Assembly (NCBI RefSeq): GCF_000264785.1
Contig: NZ_AFJI01000077.1
Coordinates: forward strand, 27,787-91,786
Length of the DNA stretch: 64,000 nt
DNA from: Edwardsiella ictaluri ATCC 33202
Lineage (GTDB): Bacteria; Pseudomonadota; Gammaproteobacteria; Enterobacterales; Enterobacteriaceae
Reading direction: 5' to 3'
Both the position numbers and the translations under genes were made by a program. The notes beneath the pieces were generated by a model. It was not told the origin of the DNA. It made no database searches and worked only from the letters and a program-made list of their open reading frames with translations. Positions 40,369 to 50,235 of this stretch are shown here, in pieces. Position 1 is the first letter of the stretch, and every line of letters starts with the position of its first letter.

Positions 40369-41451
40369 ATGATGAAACGCAATATTCTTGCAGTGGTAAT
40401 CCCGGCTCTGCTGGTTGCTGGCGCGGCCAACGCGGCCGAGCTGTACAACAAAGACGGCAACAAGCTCAGCCTGTATGGTAAAGTGGACGCCCGTTATAAG
40501 TTCACCAACGATAAATCTGACGACGGCGATCACACCTATGCCCGCTTTGGCTTCAAAGGCGAAACCCAGATCAACAGCGAACTGACCGGTTACGGTCAGT
40601 GGGAAGCTGAGGCGAAAGCCAAAAAACCAGAAAGCGATTCCGGTAACTTTAAAACCCGTCTGGGCTTTGCCGGTCTGAAATTCGCCGACTACGGCTCCCT
40701 GGATTACGGCCGTAACTACGGTGTGGTCTACGATGTGGAAGCCTGGACCGACGTGCTGCCGGTCTTTGGTGGCGATACCTATGCCTCTCCCGATAACTAC
40801 ATGACCTACCGCACCAACAACGTGCTCACCTACCGTAACAACGGCTTCTTCGGCCTGGTTGACGGCCTGAACGTTGCCCTGCAGTACCAGGGTAAAAACG
40901 GTGCCGTAGGCGAAAGCAACAACGGTCGTGGCCTGGCCGAGCAGAATGGTGACGGCTTCGGTATGTCTGCCTCCTACGATCTGGGCTGGGGCGTCAGCGC
41001 TGCGGCGGCTTACTCCAACTCTAACCGTACTGTAGCCCAGAAAGAACTTGATGGCGCCAACAAGGCCGAAGTCTGGACCGCCGGTCTGAAGTATGACGCC
41101 AACAACGTCTACATCGCTACTATGTACGCCGAAACCCGCAACATGACCTGGGTCGGCGGCGACCAGGGTGGCATCGCACCGAAAACCAAAAACTTTGAAG
41201 CGGTAGCTCAGTACCAGTTCGACTTCGGTCTGCGTCCGTCCATCGCCTACCTGCAGTCTCGTGCAGAAGGTTACGGTGATAAAGTAGACGTTGTTAAATA
41301 TGTTGACTTGGGCGCGACCTACTACTTCAACAAGAATATGTCCACCTACGTTGATTACAAAATCAACCTGCTGGATAACAACGACTTCACCAATGCAGCC
41401 GGTATCAGCACCGACAACATCGTTGGCGTTGGTATGATCTACCAGTTCTAA
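40369..41451 (+). CDS. ompF: OmpF-type general porin
   Basis: A 360-residue trimeric porin. The signal peptide [22 protein letters not shown] is nearly that of OmpF, and a 16-stranded barrel ends in the terminal Phe (GMIYQF). It lies between asnS and aspC, the ompF position in E. coli. Basic constriction residues equivalent to K16, R42, R82 and R132 are present, as is the Asp113 equivalent. Loop 3 reads DVLPVFGGD, where E. coli OmpF has DMLPEFGGD, so the Glu117 equivalent is Val (codon 40762-40764). The MM start with GAGGGTAACA upstream matches E. coli. Confidence 0.93.
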   Translation: MMKRNILAVVIPALLVAGAANAAELYNKDGNKLSLYGKVDARYKFTNDKSDDGDHTYARFGFKGETQINSELTGYGQWEAEAKAKKPESDSGNFKTRLGFAGLKFADYGSLDYGRNYGVVYDVEAWTDVLPVFGGDTYASPDNYMTYRTNNVLTYRNNGFFGLVDGLNVALQYQGKNGAVGESNNGRGLAEQNGDGFGMSASYDLGWGVSAAAAYSNSNRTVAQKELDGANKAEVWTAGLKYDANNVYIATMYAETRNMTWVGGDQGGIAPKTKNFEAVAQYQFDFGLRPSIAYLQSRAEGYGDKVDVVKYVDLGATYYFNKNMSTYVDYKINLLDNNDFTNAAGISTDNIVGVGMIYQF

Positions 41452-41488
41452 TCCTGCGCGGCCGCCGGCCGTCATGGATATCCGATCA

Positions 41489-41513
41489 GGCAGGGCTTCG
41501 GCCCTGCCTTTTT
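41489..41513 (+). terminator. Porin gene terminator
   Basis: GGCAGGGC-TTCG-GCCCTGCC followed by TTTTT: a textbook hairpin with a UUCG tetraloop. Confidence 0.95.
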
Positions 41514-41698
41514 ATGGTTTTTTAAGTGACACCGGCGCTCAATGCCAGGCTGTTTACTGTTGTTTTTACAGTATTTATTCCGTATTTTCTGCCCTACACG
41601 CCACTTTATCTTCTTTTTCAGCCAAACGGTTGGCAAGGGTTTTCCATAGCGGTAATCTGTCCCTTCACTGGCTTAACTGGACACATGGAAGCTCTCGC

Positions 41699-42892
41699 AT
41701 GTTTGAAAACATCCCTGCTGCACCCGCCGATCCAATCCTTGGGCTGGCCGATCTGTTTCGCGCCGATGCGCGCCCGCATAAAATCAACCTGGGCATCGGC
41801 GTCTATAAAGACGAAAACGGTAATACGCCGGTGCTGACCAGCGTTAAAAAGGCCGAGCGGTACCTGCTGGAGCATGAGACCAGCAAGAACTACCTGAGCA
41901 TCGAAGGGATCGCGGCCTTCGGCCAGCGGACCCTGGAGCTGCTGCTGGGCGGTGATAATCCGATTATCAGCGCCGGGCGGGCCCATGCGGCGCAGACGCC
42001 CGGTGGCACCGGGGCGCTGCGCGTCGCCGCCGACTTTCTGGCCAGTAAAACCAGCGCCAAGCGTATCTGGGTCAGCAACCCCAGCTGGCCGAACCACAAA
42101 AGCGTTTTCAGCGCCGCCGGTCTGGAGGTGTGTGAATATGCCTATTATGATGCCGAAAATCACTGTCTGGACTTTGCCGCGCTGCAGGATAGCCTGTCTC
42201 AGGCACAGCCTGGCGACGTGGTGCTGTTCCACGGCTGTTGCCATAACCCGACCGGAATTGACCCGACCACTGCGCAGTGGGAGGCTCTGGCAGAGATGTC
42301 CCGTAACAGTGGCTGGCTACCGCTGTTTGACTTTGCCTATCAGGGGTTTGCCAATGGTCTGGAGGAGGATGCCCAGGGGTTGCGTATTTTTGCTGCACGC
42401 CACGCTGAGCTGATCGTCTGCAGTTCCTATTCCAAAAACTTTGGTCTGTACAACGAACGCGTCGGGGCCTGTACCCTGATTGCCGCCGACCGCGACAACG
42501 CCACCAATGCCTTCAGCCAGATCAAGGCGGTGATCCGCGCCAACTACTCCAACCCGCCGGCCCACGGCGGCGCTGTCGTCGCCACCATCCTGGGCAACGA
42601 TACGCTGCGCGCCATCTGGGAGCAGGAGCTGACCGATATGCGCCAGCGTATCCAGCGGATGCGCCAGCTGTTCGTGAATACCCTGCAGGAGAAAGGCGCC
42701 GAGCGGGACTTCAGCTTTATCATCCACCAAAACGGCATGTTCTCCTTCAGCGGGCTGACCAAAGAGCAGGTAGGCCGTCTGCGCGACGAGTTCGGCGTCT
42801 ACGCCGTCAGTTCCGGGCGCATCAACGTGGCGGGGATGACGCCGGACAATATGGCGCCGCTGTGTGAAGCCATCGTTGCCGTACTGAAATAA
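41699..42892 (+). CDS. aspC: Aspartate aminotransferase
   Basis: A 397-residue class I aminotransferase (E. coli AspC 396). It interconverts aspartate and oxaloacetate with glutamate and 2-oxoglutarate. The PLP-binding Lys lies in [15 protein letters not shown]. The frame is open from 41474, but the family N-terminus [16 protein letters not shown] fixes the ATG at 41699, with GGAAGC upstream. It follows the porin gene, as in E. coli, and ends at a bidirectional terminator shared with flgL. Confidence 0.97.
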   Translation: MFENIPAAPADPILGLADLFRADARPHKINLGIGVYKDENGNTPVLTSVKKAERYLLEHETSKNYLSIEGIAAFGQRTLELLLGGDNPIISAGRAHAAQTPGGTGALRVAADFLASKTSAKRIWVSNPSWPNHKSVFSAAGLEVCEYAYYDAENHCLDFAALQDSLSQAQPGDVVLFHGCCHNPTGIDPTTAQWEALAEMSRNSGWLPLFDFAYQGFANGLEEDAQGLRIFAARHAELIVCSSYSKNFGLYNERVGACTLIAADRDNATNAFSQIKAVIRANYSNPPAHGGAVVATILGNDTLRAIWEQELTDMRQRIQRMRQLFVNTLQEKGAERDFSFIIHQNGMFSFSGLTKEQVGRLRDEFGVYAVSSGRINVAGMTPDNMAPLCEAIVAVLK

Positions 42893-42950
42893 CGCATTGT
42901 TGATCATCGCGCGCAGACGCTCACCGGAGAGCCCATCTGTTAGATACACA

Positions 42951-42982
42951 AAAGGCGCGGCCCATGGGCCACGCCTTTATTT
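42951..42982. terminator. Bidirectional terminator between aspC and flgL
   Basis: AAAGGCG...GGCCCATGGGCC...CGCCTTT forms a long hairpin with A- and T-rich flanks on both sides, between two convergent genes. Confidence 0.85.
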
Positions 42983-42996
42983 CTCAGCACAAAAAC

Positions 42997-43932
42997 TCAG
43001 CGCATCATCTTAAACAGGGACATTCCCTGCATATCGGTAAATACCTTATAGGATGCCTGCAACGAGACCTGGCGGAACGTATAATCAGAGATGGCCTGAG
43101 TCCAGTTCACATCCTGCAGACCGCTGATACGGGTTTTAAAGGTGATCGCATTCTCCTCACCGATGGCATCCAGTGAGTCCAGCTCATTTAACTGGGTACC
43201 CAGTTCGGCACGAACCTTTGAAACATTATCCAGACTGGCCCGCAATCCGGTATTGGCCTCATTCAACGCTTGGGCGACCTTGGCCTTATCCGCATCCGTC
43301 GCCTTATCCAGTGGCTGATTCAGAGCCGTGATCGCTTTTTGTAACGCGGCAAAAATATCCTTCTTACCGTTATCGGACTTAAACACATGATCACCGGTAT
43401 GGCTGACGATCATGGTCCGCGCTGCATCAACCTGCTGGGTCAGTGCTTTCTTGCCACCAACATACTTAATTTCGCCGCTGGCTTCCTTGACAAAGGGTTC
43501 CGCATTACTTTTGTAACCGGCAAAAATATAACGGCCGTTACCGTCGGTGCTGTTGGCCAGATTGAGCAGCTGATTACGCATGCTGGAGAGCTGGGTGGCA
43601 ATCGCGGCACGATCCTCATCACTCTTGGTCCCGGAGGACATCCCGTCAACCAGCACCGGGGTCGCATTCTGCAGCACATTAGTCACCTGCTGCAGCACGC
43701 TCTCTTCCATGGAGGTGCTCTCACGGGCATAGCCCCGGGCCATACCGTACTGCTCATTCATTGACTTGGACTGATTCAGTCCCACCAGCTGGGAAGCAGC
43801 CAGCGGATCATCCGACGGGTTGATCACTTTCTTCCCGCTGTCCAGCTGGGCCCCGACGCGCTGCCACTCAGACTGGGCATCGAGGACACCATTCATATTC
43901 TGCTGATAAATCATACTGCTGCTTAAACGCAT
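42997..43932 (-). CDS. flgL: Hook-filament junction protein FlgL (HAP3)
   Basis: A 311-residue protein (E. coli 317) with the flagellin-like N-terminal helices (MRLSSSMIYQQNMNGVLDAQSEW) and the matching C-terminal helix (FRQVSLQASYKVFTDMQGMSLFKM). It joins FlgK to the flagellin filament and is exported by the flagellar type III apparatus. It starts 12 bases after flgK and is co-transcribed from the sigma-28 promoter upstream of flgK. Confidence 0.95.
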   Translation of the reverse strand: MRLSSSMIYQQNMNGVLDAQSEWQRVGAQLDSGKKVINPSDDPLAASQLVGLNQSKSMNEQYGMARGYARESTSMEESVLQQVTNVLQNATPVLVDGMSSGTKSDEDRAAIATQLSSMRNQLLNLANSTDGNGRYIFAGYKSNAEPFVKEASGEIKYVGGKKALTQQVDAARTMIVSHTGDHVFKSDNGKKDIFAALQKAITALNQPLDKATDADKAKVAQALNEANTGLRASLDNVSKVRAELGTQLNELDSLDAIGEENAITFKTRISGLQDVNWTQAISDYTFRQVSLQASYKVFTDMQGMSLFKMMR

Positions 43933-43944
43933 GGATGTGCCCCC

Positions 43945-45597
43945 TTATCGGATATTAAGCAATGCATTGAACAGCGACTGGGCACTCTGGATGACCTGAG
44001 CATTCGCCATATAGTACTGTTGAAAACGGACCAAATCGCCGTACTCTTCGTCCAGATTCACCCCTGATACAGACTGCTGCTGTATGGTCAGCTGCTTAAC
44101 CACGTTGCCCTCGGCCTTACTGTCCACCTTGGCACTGTTGGTCTGGTTACCGATGGTACTGACCAGACCGCCATAGGCCCCACTCAGGGTCGCATTACCA
44201 CCGACAATTTTCTGGTTCTGCAGATCCAGCATCTTCTGCGCATTGGTATTATCGCCAACATCATCTTTACCTTTGGCGGAACCGGCAGCAAGCAGGGCCG
44301 GATCACTGATTTCAACCCCAAACCCACTGACCACCGTCGAGGTGGTGCACAGCTTAAAGCTGTCGTTGACTTCCGGTTTACCGTCCACCTTAACCTGCAG
44401 ACCATTGAACGCCAGCACATCCCCCTTGGCAGCAAGGGTCTGCTGGGTACCGTCCGCCAGATGGATAATCTGCCACTTATCGCCCCCGGTGTACTTCAGC
44501 TGATAATCCGTCGCCTGCGCATGGGTAATATTGTCGGCCCCCACCTTATCGTAGGTCGCACTCAGGTGTGCCTGGGAGAGATTATTGGTATTGGCCAGCG
44601 CCTCCGGCTTACCGATACTGAATAGCGGCTTACCCTTCTCGCCATTCAGATCCACCCCTTCCGACTGCACATGATTGAAGGCATTGGCCATACTCAGGGC
44701 AATGCGTCCCAGCTGATTACGGGTATTTTCCAGCGCCTCACTGCGAAAACGGAACACCCCGGCCAGCGTACCGCCACTGATACGGGCCTCCGGCACCTCA
44801 CTCAGGCCATTGCCGCGATCATATGCCAGAGTCGCATGCGAGGGATCATTGCTGGATGGAATGGCTTTCACACTGTAAGCATCACCGCCCTGAACCAGAG
44901 AGAGCCCCCCGGCAAAGGAGACGCTCATCGCCCCATCCTGCATGCTGATGTCGACGTTAACAATCTTGTTCAGATTACTGGCCATGAGATCACGCTGGTC
45001 CAGCAGATCATTGGGAGCCGTGCCCCCGCTGGCACCGGTCATCTCGGTGATGCGGTTGTTCAGATTGGCTATCTGTTTGGCATAGTCATTAATCTGCTCG
45101 GCATCGTTGCGTACCGTCAGATTTGCGCCGTTTTCCAGATTACGCAAATAGTCATCGGTACTTTTAAACTGTGCCGTCAGCCCATTGGCGTTGGAAATCA
45201 CGGTCTGACGGGCGGCAGAGTCTGCCGGATAGCTGACCAGATTCTGCAGATTTTTAAAAAACTTCTGCATATTGGCAGACAGGCTGTTGGTACTGTCCGC
45301 CATCAAGTCATCGATCTGTGAAATCTGCTGATGATAGGTTGACAGCGCCGCTTCCTGAGTCTGCCCCTGACGCAGCTGATTCACTATAAACTGGTTATAA
45401 TCACGGTCAATTCCGCTGACTGTGACGCCATTACCGATAAATCCTGCAGGAGTACTGGTACCGTTACTCTCAGCCAGCGTAACCGTCTGACGGTTATAAC
45501 CGGCGGTATACACGTTATTGATGTTATTGCTGGTGACACCAAGCGCCGTCTGCGCAGCGCTCAGACCGCTCATTGCGTTATTGATTAAGTTGGCCAT
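43945..45597 (-). CDS. flgK: Hook-filament junction protein FlgK (HAP1)
   Basis: A 550-residue protein (E. coli 547). The conserved N-terminus MANLINNAMSGLSAAQTALGVTSNNINN and C-terminus YGDLVRFQQYYMANAQVIQSAQSLFNALL form the coiled-coil D0 domain; the middle is variable. It is the first junction protein above the hook. An AAAGGA ribosome binding site lies just upstream. Between its sigma-28 promoter and its start is a terminator-like hairpin. Confidence 0.96.
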   Translation of the reverse strand: MANLINNAMSGLSAAQTALGVTSNNINNVYTAGYNRQTVTLAESNGTSTPAGFIGNGVTVSGIDRDYNQFIVNQLRQGQTQEAALSTYHQQISQIDDLMADSTNSLSANMQKFFKNLQNLVSYPADSAARQTVISNANGLTAQFKSTDDYLRNLENGANLTVRNDAEQINDYAKQIANLNNRITEMTGASGGTAPNDLLDQRDLMASNLNKIVNVDISMQDGAMSVSFAGGLSLVQGGDAYSVKAIPSSNDPSHATLAYDRGNGLSEVPEARISGGTLAGVFRFRSEALENTRNQLGRIALSMANAFNHVQSEGVDLNGEKGKPLFSIGKPEALANTNNLSQAHLSATYDKVGADNITHAQATDYQLKYTGGDKWQIIHLADGTQQTLAAKGDVLAFNGLQVKVDGKPEVNDSFKLCTTSTVVSGFGVEISDPALLAAGSAKGKDDVGDNTNAQKMLDLQNQKIVGGNATLSGAYGGLVSTIGNQTNSAKVDSKAEGNVVKQLTIQQQSVSGVNLDEEYGDLVRFQQYYMANAQVIQSAQSLFNALLNIR

Positions 45598-45616
45598 GCG
45601 GTTTTTCCTTTGTACT

Positions 45617-45649
45617 AAAAAAGCCCGCTGCCGGGAGATCTACGGGCTC
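45617..45649 (-). terminator. Terminator-like hairpin in the flgK leader
   Basis: On the minus strand AGCCCG (45648-45643) pairs with CGGGCT (45627-45622), followed by TTTTTT. A shorter alternative (CCCG-GCAG-CGGG) uses the same right arm. It would stop readthrough from flgJ, but it also lies inside the expected flgK leader. Confidence 0.7.
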
Positions 45650-45664
45650 TCACTGTGACTCTGT

Positions 45665-45691
45665 TTATCGGCCGGGCGGCTCAAAACTTAA
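45665..45691 (-). promoter_or_regulatory. Sigma-28 (FliA) promoter of flgKL
   Basis: Read on the minus strand: TTAAGTTT-N11-GCCGATAA against the consensus TAAAGTTT-N11-GCCGATAA, one mismatch. It drives flgKL as class III (late) genes. Confidence 0.9.
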
Positions 45692-45725
45692 ATCTTTTTC
45701 GCCGCCCGTCACCGCGCTGCGGGGA

Positions 45726-46688
45726 CTAGAACAGATTCGCCAGATCGTGGGTATAGGCCTGTACCATCCGGTGTCCTGTCTGTTTTATCTGCCCTATCAG
45801 GTGCACCAGCTTGCTGGCATAATTCGGATCGGTGGCATATCCGGCCCGCTGCAGGGCATGGGCGGCCTGCTCCGGGGTGTCAGCGCTAACCACCGCCGCG
45901 TAGCGCGGATTATGGGTCAGCATACGGACATAGTCGCTGATCGCCTCAAAATAGGACGCATATACCCGGAAACGGGCCCGGGTTTTCACCGCCACGCCAT
46001 TTTCATATTCGGTGGTGGCCACCTCCGTGGTCGGGCCATTCCAGTTTTTCCCTGCCTTGATGCCAAACAGGTTATAACTGCGCACGCCGTTGGTGCCCGG
46101 AATTTCCCGTTGCCCCCACCCCGACTCCAGGGCGGCCTGCGCCATAATCAGCTGATGCGGGATCCCGCTCTGGCGGCTGGCCAGCTGGGCCGGCAGGCTC
46201 AGCTGAGAGACAAACTCACCGTTGCTGTTGGGCAAAGGTAATGCCGAACCGGCCCGGGGGAGATGAGGCATGGCGCGACGGATCACCTGCTCCAGCGCGT
46301 GAACCGGCATACTGTTAATGGTTTCACCATCCAGCGCCATCGGCGTCACCCCGACGCTGTCCGGAATCGCCGCCGCCGCATGATGGGCACCGCGCATCTG
46401 CTTATACAGCATATCGGCAATCCCCATACCTTTACCGGCAGCCATATCCTGAGCCACCTGCTGATCATAGAGCGAGGTATACAGGCGGCTCTGCTCATTG
46501 TCGAAGATCCCCTCCTGGGGCATCGCCTGACGCATGCTTTTCAGCATCATCTGGATAAACATGCCCTCCATCTGGCGTGCGGTTTCCCGCAGCGCCTTAT
46601 CGGACCCTCCGGCAGCGCTGTATTTCAGCGTATTCAGCGACCGCGCATCATACGCGGCGCCGGAAAACGCCAGACTATCGTCAGCCAT
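45726..46688 (-). CDS. flgJ: Rod-cap protein and muramidase FlgJ
   Basis: A 320-residue protein (E. coli 313). The N-terminal rod-binding domain (RQMEGMFIQMMLKSMRQAMP) caps the growing rod. The C-terminal glucosaminidase-type domain cuts peptidoglycan, with the catalytic Glu188 in AALESGWGQ. The frame extends to 46970, but the ATG at 46688 overlaps the flgI stop by one base (TGATG), giving tight coupling. It is the last gene of flgBCDEFGHIJ. Confidence 0.95.
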   Translation of the reverse strand: MADDSLAFSGAAYDARSLNTLKYSAAGGSDKALRETARQMEGMFIQMMLKSMRQAMPQEGIFDNEQSRLYTSLYDQQVAQDMAAGKGMGIADMLYKQMRGAHHAAAAIPDSVGVTPMALDGETINSMPVHALEQVIRRAMPHLPRAGSALPLPNSNGEFVSQLSLPAQLASRQSGIPHQLIMAQAALESGWGQREIPGTNGVRSYNLFGIKAGKNWNGPTTEVATTEYENGVAVKTRARFRVYASYFEAISDYVRMLTHNPRYAAVVSADTPEQAAHALQRAGYATDPNYASKLVHLIGQIKQTGHRMVQAYTHDLANLF

Positions 46689-47827
46689 CAGATAATCTCC
46701 AGCTTGGCCCGCAGGCAACCGGCACTCTTCATTGCCTGCAGGATTGACATCAGATCGTTCGGCGTTGCCCCCAGCGCGTTCAGCGCGCGCACCACGCTGT
46801 TCAGATTGGCGCCGGCCCGGACCTGATGCAGGGCACCACCGCTCTGATTGACCGAAATCTGGGTATTTGGCGTCACCACCGTCTGCCCACCGCCCAACGG
46901 CGTATTCGGCTGGCTGACGTTCAGCTGGCGATCCACCACCACCGACAGGTTCCCCTGAGCCACCGCACACGAATCCAGCTCAACATTCCGGTTCATCACC
47001 ACCGATCCGGTGCGGGAGTTGATGATGACCTTTGCATCGAACGTTCCGGCATTCACCTCAATATTCTGAATATTGGCCAGGACACGTACCTGATTGCTGC
47101 CACCCTGAGGTACCAGTACCTGCACGGTACGGGCGTCCAGTGGCGTCGCGGAACCCAGTCCGTTGGCACGGTTAATCGCATCACTGATGCGCTCAGCCAG
47201 GGTGAAGTTTTCGTTGTTCAGCTCCAGATTAATCACGTTACCGTGACCGAAGGTGGTCGGTACGGAGCGTTCGATGGTGGCACCACCGCTGATACGGCCA
47301 CCGGCAAGCTGATTGACCTGAACACTGCTGCCGCCGGCCGAGGCACCGGCCCCGCCGACCAGAATATTCCCCTGTGCCAGGGCATAGACCTGATTGTCCA
47401 CACCTTTCAGTGGGGTCATCAGCAATGTGCCGCCGCGCAGGCTCTTGGCGTTACCCATGGAGGACACCACCACATCGATGGTCTGTCCCGGGCGGGCAAA
47501 CGGCGGCAGGTTTGCCGTTACCATGACCGCAGCCACGTTTTTCAGCTGCATGTTGGTACCGGCCGGTACGGTGATCCCCAGCTGGGACAGCATGTTGGTC
47601 AGACTCTGCGTGGTGAACGGTGTCTGCATGGTCTGATCGCCGGTACCATCCAGCCCCACCACCAGACCATAGCCAATCAGGGCGTTGCTGCGCACGCCCT
47701 GAATGGTGGTGAGGTCGCGGATACGCTCGGCCTGTGCCCCCTGACTCAGTAGCCCCAGCGCCAGCAGTACGCCGGTCAGCCAGAAACCGGCATGTCGCCA
47801 GCGGGTGTATAGTCCACAATTACCCAT
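46688..47827 (-). CDS. flgI: Flagellar P-ring protein FlgI
   Basis: A protein of about 379 residues (E. coli 365) with an export signal ([18 protein letters not shown]) followed by the mature N-terminus [15 protein letters not shown]. It forms the periplasmic P ring around the rod; the chaperone FlgA assists it. The frame is open to 47935; I choose the ATG at 47827, just after flgH, but its ribosome binding site is weak and the exact start is uncertain. Upstream hydrophobicity is lower. Confidence 0.93.
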   Translation of the reverse strand: MGNCGLYTRWRHAGFWLTGVLLALGLLSQGAQAERIRDLTTIQGVRSNALIGYGLVVGLDGTGDQTMQTPFTTQSLTNMLSQLGITVPAGTNMQLKNVAAVMVTANLPPFARPGQTIDVVVSSMGNAKSLRGGTLLMTPLKGVDNQVYALAQGNILVGGAGASAGGSSVQVNQLAGGRISGGATIERSVPTTFGHGNVINLELNNENFTLAERISDAINRANGLGSATPLDARTVQVLVPQGGSNQVRVLANIQNIEVNAGTFDAKVIINSRTGSVVMNRNVELDSCAVAQGNLSVVVDRQLNVSQPNTPLGGGQTVVTPNTQISVNQSGGALHQVRAGANLNSVVRALNALGATPNDLMSILQAMKSAGCLRAKLEII

Positions 47828-47840
47828 AACCAAATACCTA

Positions 47841-48527
47841 TCAATAAGGGGAGAGATTAAGGAAGAAGCGCTGCAGCCAGCCCATATTCTGCGCTTCATT
47901 GATATAGCCGCTGCCCACATATTCAATGCGTGCATCCGCCACCTGGGTGGAGGATACGGAGTTATTACCGCTGATGGTGCGTGGGTTGACGACGCCGGAG
48001 AAACGAATGTATTCGGTCCCCTGATTGATGGCGATCTGTTTCTCCCCGACCACCTTCAGGTTACCGTTGGCCTGCACCTGATCCACGGTGACCGTAATGG
48101 TCCCGGTAAAGGTGTTGTTGGCCTTGGCGCCCCCCTTACCGCTGAACTTGTTATCACCATCCACTTCCATATTGGCGCGCGCGTTACCGAACAGCCCTTC
48201 CAGATAGCGGGGAACGGTTGAGAAATCGAACTTGGAGCTCCCGTCGCGGCTGGCGTTGGCCGACGAGTTCTTACTGGCGCTGACGTTTTCCTGCAGGACA
48301 ATGGTCAGGATATCGCCGACATTGCGCGGGCGGCGATCCTCAAACAAAGGCTGATAGCCGTAGTTTATCGGCTGAACCGTCTGAAAAATGGAGCCATTGG
48401 GACGCGGGGGAACGGCCGGGGCCGGCGTGGCAGTCGTCGGCCCGGTTACCACCTGATCATGGGGAATATAGGCGCAGCCCGACAGCGCCAGCGTACACAA
48501 CAGTGCGATTCCCGAATGTTTTTGCAT
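47841..48527 (-). CDS. flgH: Flagellar L-ring lipoprotein FlgH
   Basis: A 228-residue lipoprotein (E. coli 232) with a lipobox LSGC and acylated Cys18. Conserved blocks include [28 protein letters not shown], cut by the usual FlgH motif, and [30 protein letters not shown]. It forms the outer-membrane L ring. It is separated from flgG by 103 bases containing a hairpin, the largest gap within the operon. Confidence 0.96.
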   Translation of the reverse strand: MQKHSGIALLCTLALSGCAYIPHDQVVTGPTTATPAPAVPPRPNGSIFQTVQPINYGYQPLFEDRRPRNVGDILTIVLQENVSASKNSSANASRDGSSKFDFSTVPRYLEGLFGNARANMEVDGDNKFSGKGGAKANNTFTGTITVTVDQVQANGNLKVVGEKQIAINQGTEYIRFSGVVNPRTISGNNSVSSTQVADARIEYVGSGYINEAQNMGWLQRFFLNLSPY

Positions 48528-48591
48528 CGTTATTCTGCCTTTTCTGCCATTACCGTCAATTCACGTCACGGTACCCGAAGGTACACCTGCA

Positions 48592-48623
48592 ACAGACCCG
48601 GTGCATGCCTGCAGCGGGTCTGT
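48592..48623 (-). repeat. Intercistronic hairpin flgG-flgH
   Basis: ACAGACCCG (48592-48600) pairs with CGGGTCTGT (48615-48623) just after the flgG stop. There is no T-run, so partial attenuation or message stabilisation is more likely than termination. Confidence 0.55.
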
Positions 48624-48630
48624 CACCTGC

Positions 48631-49413
48631 TTACAGCTGAGTCAGCCGCTGCAACATCTGATCGGATGTGCTGATGGCCTTGCTGTTGATTTCATAGGCG
48701 CGCTGAGTCTGGATCATATTCACCAGCTCTTCGGCCACATTTACGTTGGAGGTCTCGACATACCCCTGATACAGCAGACCGGCCCCGTTCAGTCCCGGAG
48801 TGCTTTCGGTCGGGGAACCGGAGCTGGCAGTTTCCTGATACAGGTTTTCCCCCATGCTCTCCAGACCGGCATCGTTAATAAAGGTGTTCAGGGTCAGCTG
48901 ACCGACCTGCTGCGGTGCCGCCTGTCCCTGCAGGGTAACACTGACAATACCGTCACGGCCGATGGTCATGCTGGTGGCGTTGGCCGGGATGGTAATAGCC
49001 GGCGTAATCTGAAAACCGCTGGCGGTTACCAGCTGGCCGTTCTGATCCACCTGAAATGAGCCGTCACGGGTGTAGGCCTGGCTGCCATCCGGCAGGGTGA
49101 CCTGAAAGAACCCCTGACCCTTGATGGCCACGTCCTTGCTGTTGTTGGTCTGGGACAGATTACCCTGACTGTGCAGACGCTCGGTGGCCACCGGGCGGAC
49201 ACCGGTCCCCAGCTGCAGACCGGACGGCAGATTAGTCTGCTCGGATGACTGGGCTCCCGGCTGACGCAGGGTCTGATACAGCAGGTCCTCAAACACCGCC
49301 CGCTGACGCTTAAAGCCATTGGTACTGACGTTGGCCAGGTTGTTGGCGATCACATCCATGTTGGTCTGCTGGGCTTCCAGCCCGGTCTTGGCGATGTATA
49401 GTGATCGGATCAT
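48631..49413 (-). CDS. flgG: Flagellar distal rod protein FlgG
   Basis: A 260-residue protein, the same length as E. coli FlgG. N-terminal [36 protein letters not shown] and C-terminal [30 protein letters not shown] are the rod/hook family signatures. It forms the distal rod that passes through the P and L rings. The start is 16 bases after the flgF stop. Confidence 0.97.
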   Translation of the reverse strand: MIRSLYIAKTGLEAQQTNMDVIANNLANVSTNGFKRQRAVFEDLLYQTLRQPGAQSSEQTNLPSGLQLGTGVRPVATERLHSQGNLSQTNNSKDVAIKGQGFFQVTLPDGSQAYTRDGSFQVDQNGQLVTASGFQITPAITIPANATSMTIGRDGIVSVTLQGQAAPQQVGQLTLNTFINDAGLESMGENLYQETASSGSPTESTPGLNGAGLLYQGYVETSNVNVAEELVNMIQTQRAYEINSKAISTSDQMLQRLTQL

Positions 49414-49429
49414 GATTACTCCTGCACTG

Positions 49430-50185
49430 TTAGCTCAGTGATAACAGCTGATTGGCTTTCTGTTCGTTGTCATCCACACTGCGGATGACCTTCATCTGCA
49501 TTTCAAAGCGGCGGGCGTTGCTGATCATGCTGATCATCGCCTCAACCGGCTGTACGTTACTGCCCTCCAACACCCCCGGCATCACCTTCACCGTCGGGTC
49601 CAGCGGCAGGCTGGCACCCCGCTTCTGCTCGGCCTCCGCACTCAGGTGAAACAGTCCGTCATCACCGTGTACCACCTCGCTCGCCGTGGCCTTCACCAGC
49701 TTCAGGCGCCCTATCTGGGTGGTGGCATTGGGGTTATCCCCGGCCCCCAGAGCCGTGATGGTCCCGTCGGCGGCAATGGTCAGCTGGGCCCGATCCGGTA
49801 CGGAGATTGGCCCGTTGTCCCCCATCACCGGGTGACCTTCAACGGTCAGCATCCCATCCGGACTGATCTGCAGGTTACCGTCCCGGGTGTAGGCCTCGGT
49901 GCCATTGGACATCTGCAGTTCCAGCCAGCCATCCTGCTGCAGGGCCACATCCAGCGGACGGCCGGTATAGTCAAAACGCCCCATGCTCAGATCATTCATC
50001 GGCGTCGATGCGGTGACCAGGGTCCGGGTGTCCAACGATTCACCGTCCACCGGCACAGCACGCATCGCTGCCAGCTGGGCCCGGAAACCCGGGGTGGTGG
50101 AGTTGGCCATATTGTTGGCCGCGACGGCCTGCAGGTTCAGCGTCTGGCTGGCTGCATCCATCGCGGTATAAATCGCATGATCCAT
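49430..50185 (-). CDS. flgF: Flagellar proximal rod protein FlgF
   Basis: A 251-residue protein, the same length as E. coli FlgF, with the family N-terminus [37 protein letters not shown] and a C-terminal coiled coil. It is part of the proximal rod. A GC-rich hairpin separates it from flgE upstream. Confidence 0.96.
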   Translation of the reverse strand: MDHAIYTAMDAASQTLNLQAVAANNMANSTTPGFRAQLAAMRAVPVDGESLDTRTLVTASTPMNDLSMGRFDYTGRPLDVALQQDGWLELQMSNGTEAYTRDGNLQISPDGMLTVEGHPVMGDNGPISVPDRAQLTIAADGTITALGAGDNPNATTQIGRLKLVKATASEVVHGDDGLFHLSAEAEQKRGASLPLDPTVKVMPGVLEGSNVQPVEAMISMISNARRFEMQMKVIRSVDDNEQKANQLLSLS

Positions 50186-50201
50186 TTAACTCGTCTCGCA
50201 A

Positions 50202-50222
50202 TACCGCCCGGCCTGCGGGCGG
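50202..50222 (-). repeat. Intercistronic hairpin flgE-flgF
   Basis: ACCGCCC / GGGCGGT around a short GC-rich loop in the 50-base gap between flgE and flgF. No T-run follows on the minus strand. Confidence 0.55.
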
Positions 50223-50235
50223 TTGTCATCCACAA

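Noticed and set aside
40318..41475. 385-codon open frame on the minus strand opposite the porin gene
   Set aside because: Shadow of a highly expressed gene with strong codon bias. The Val/Gly/His-rich translation has no domain, and the terminators and promoter fit only the plus-strand gene.
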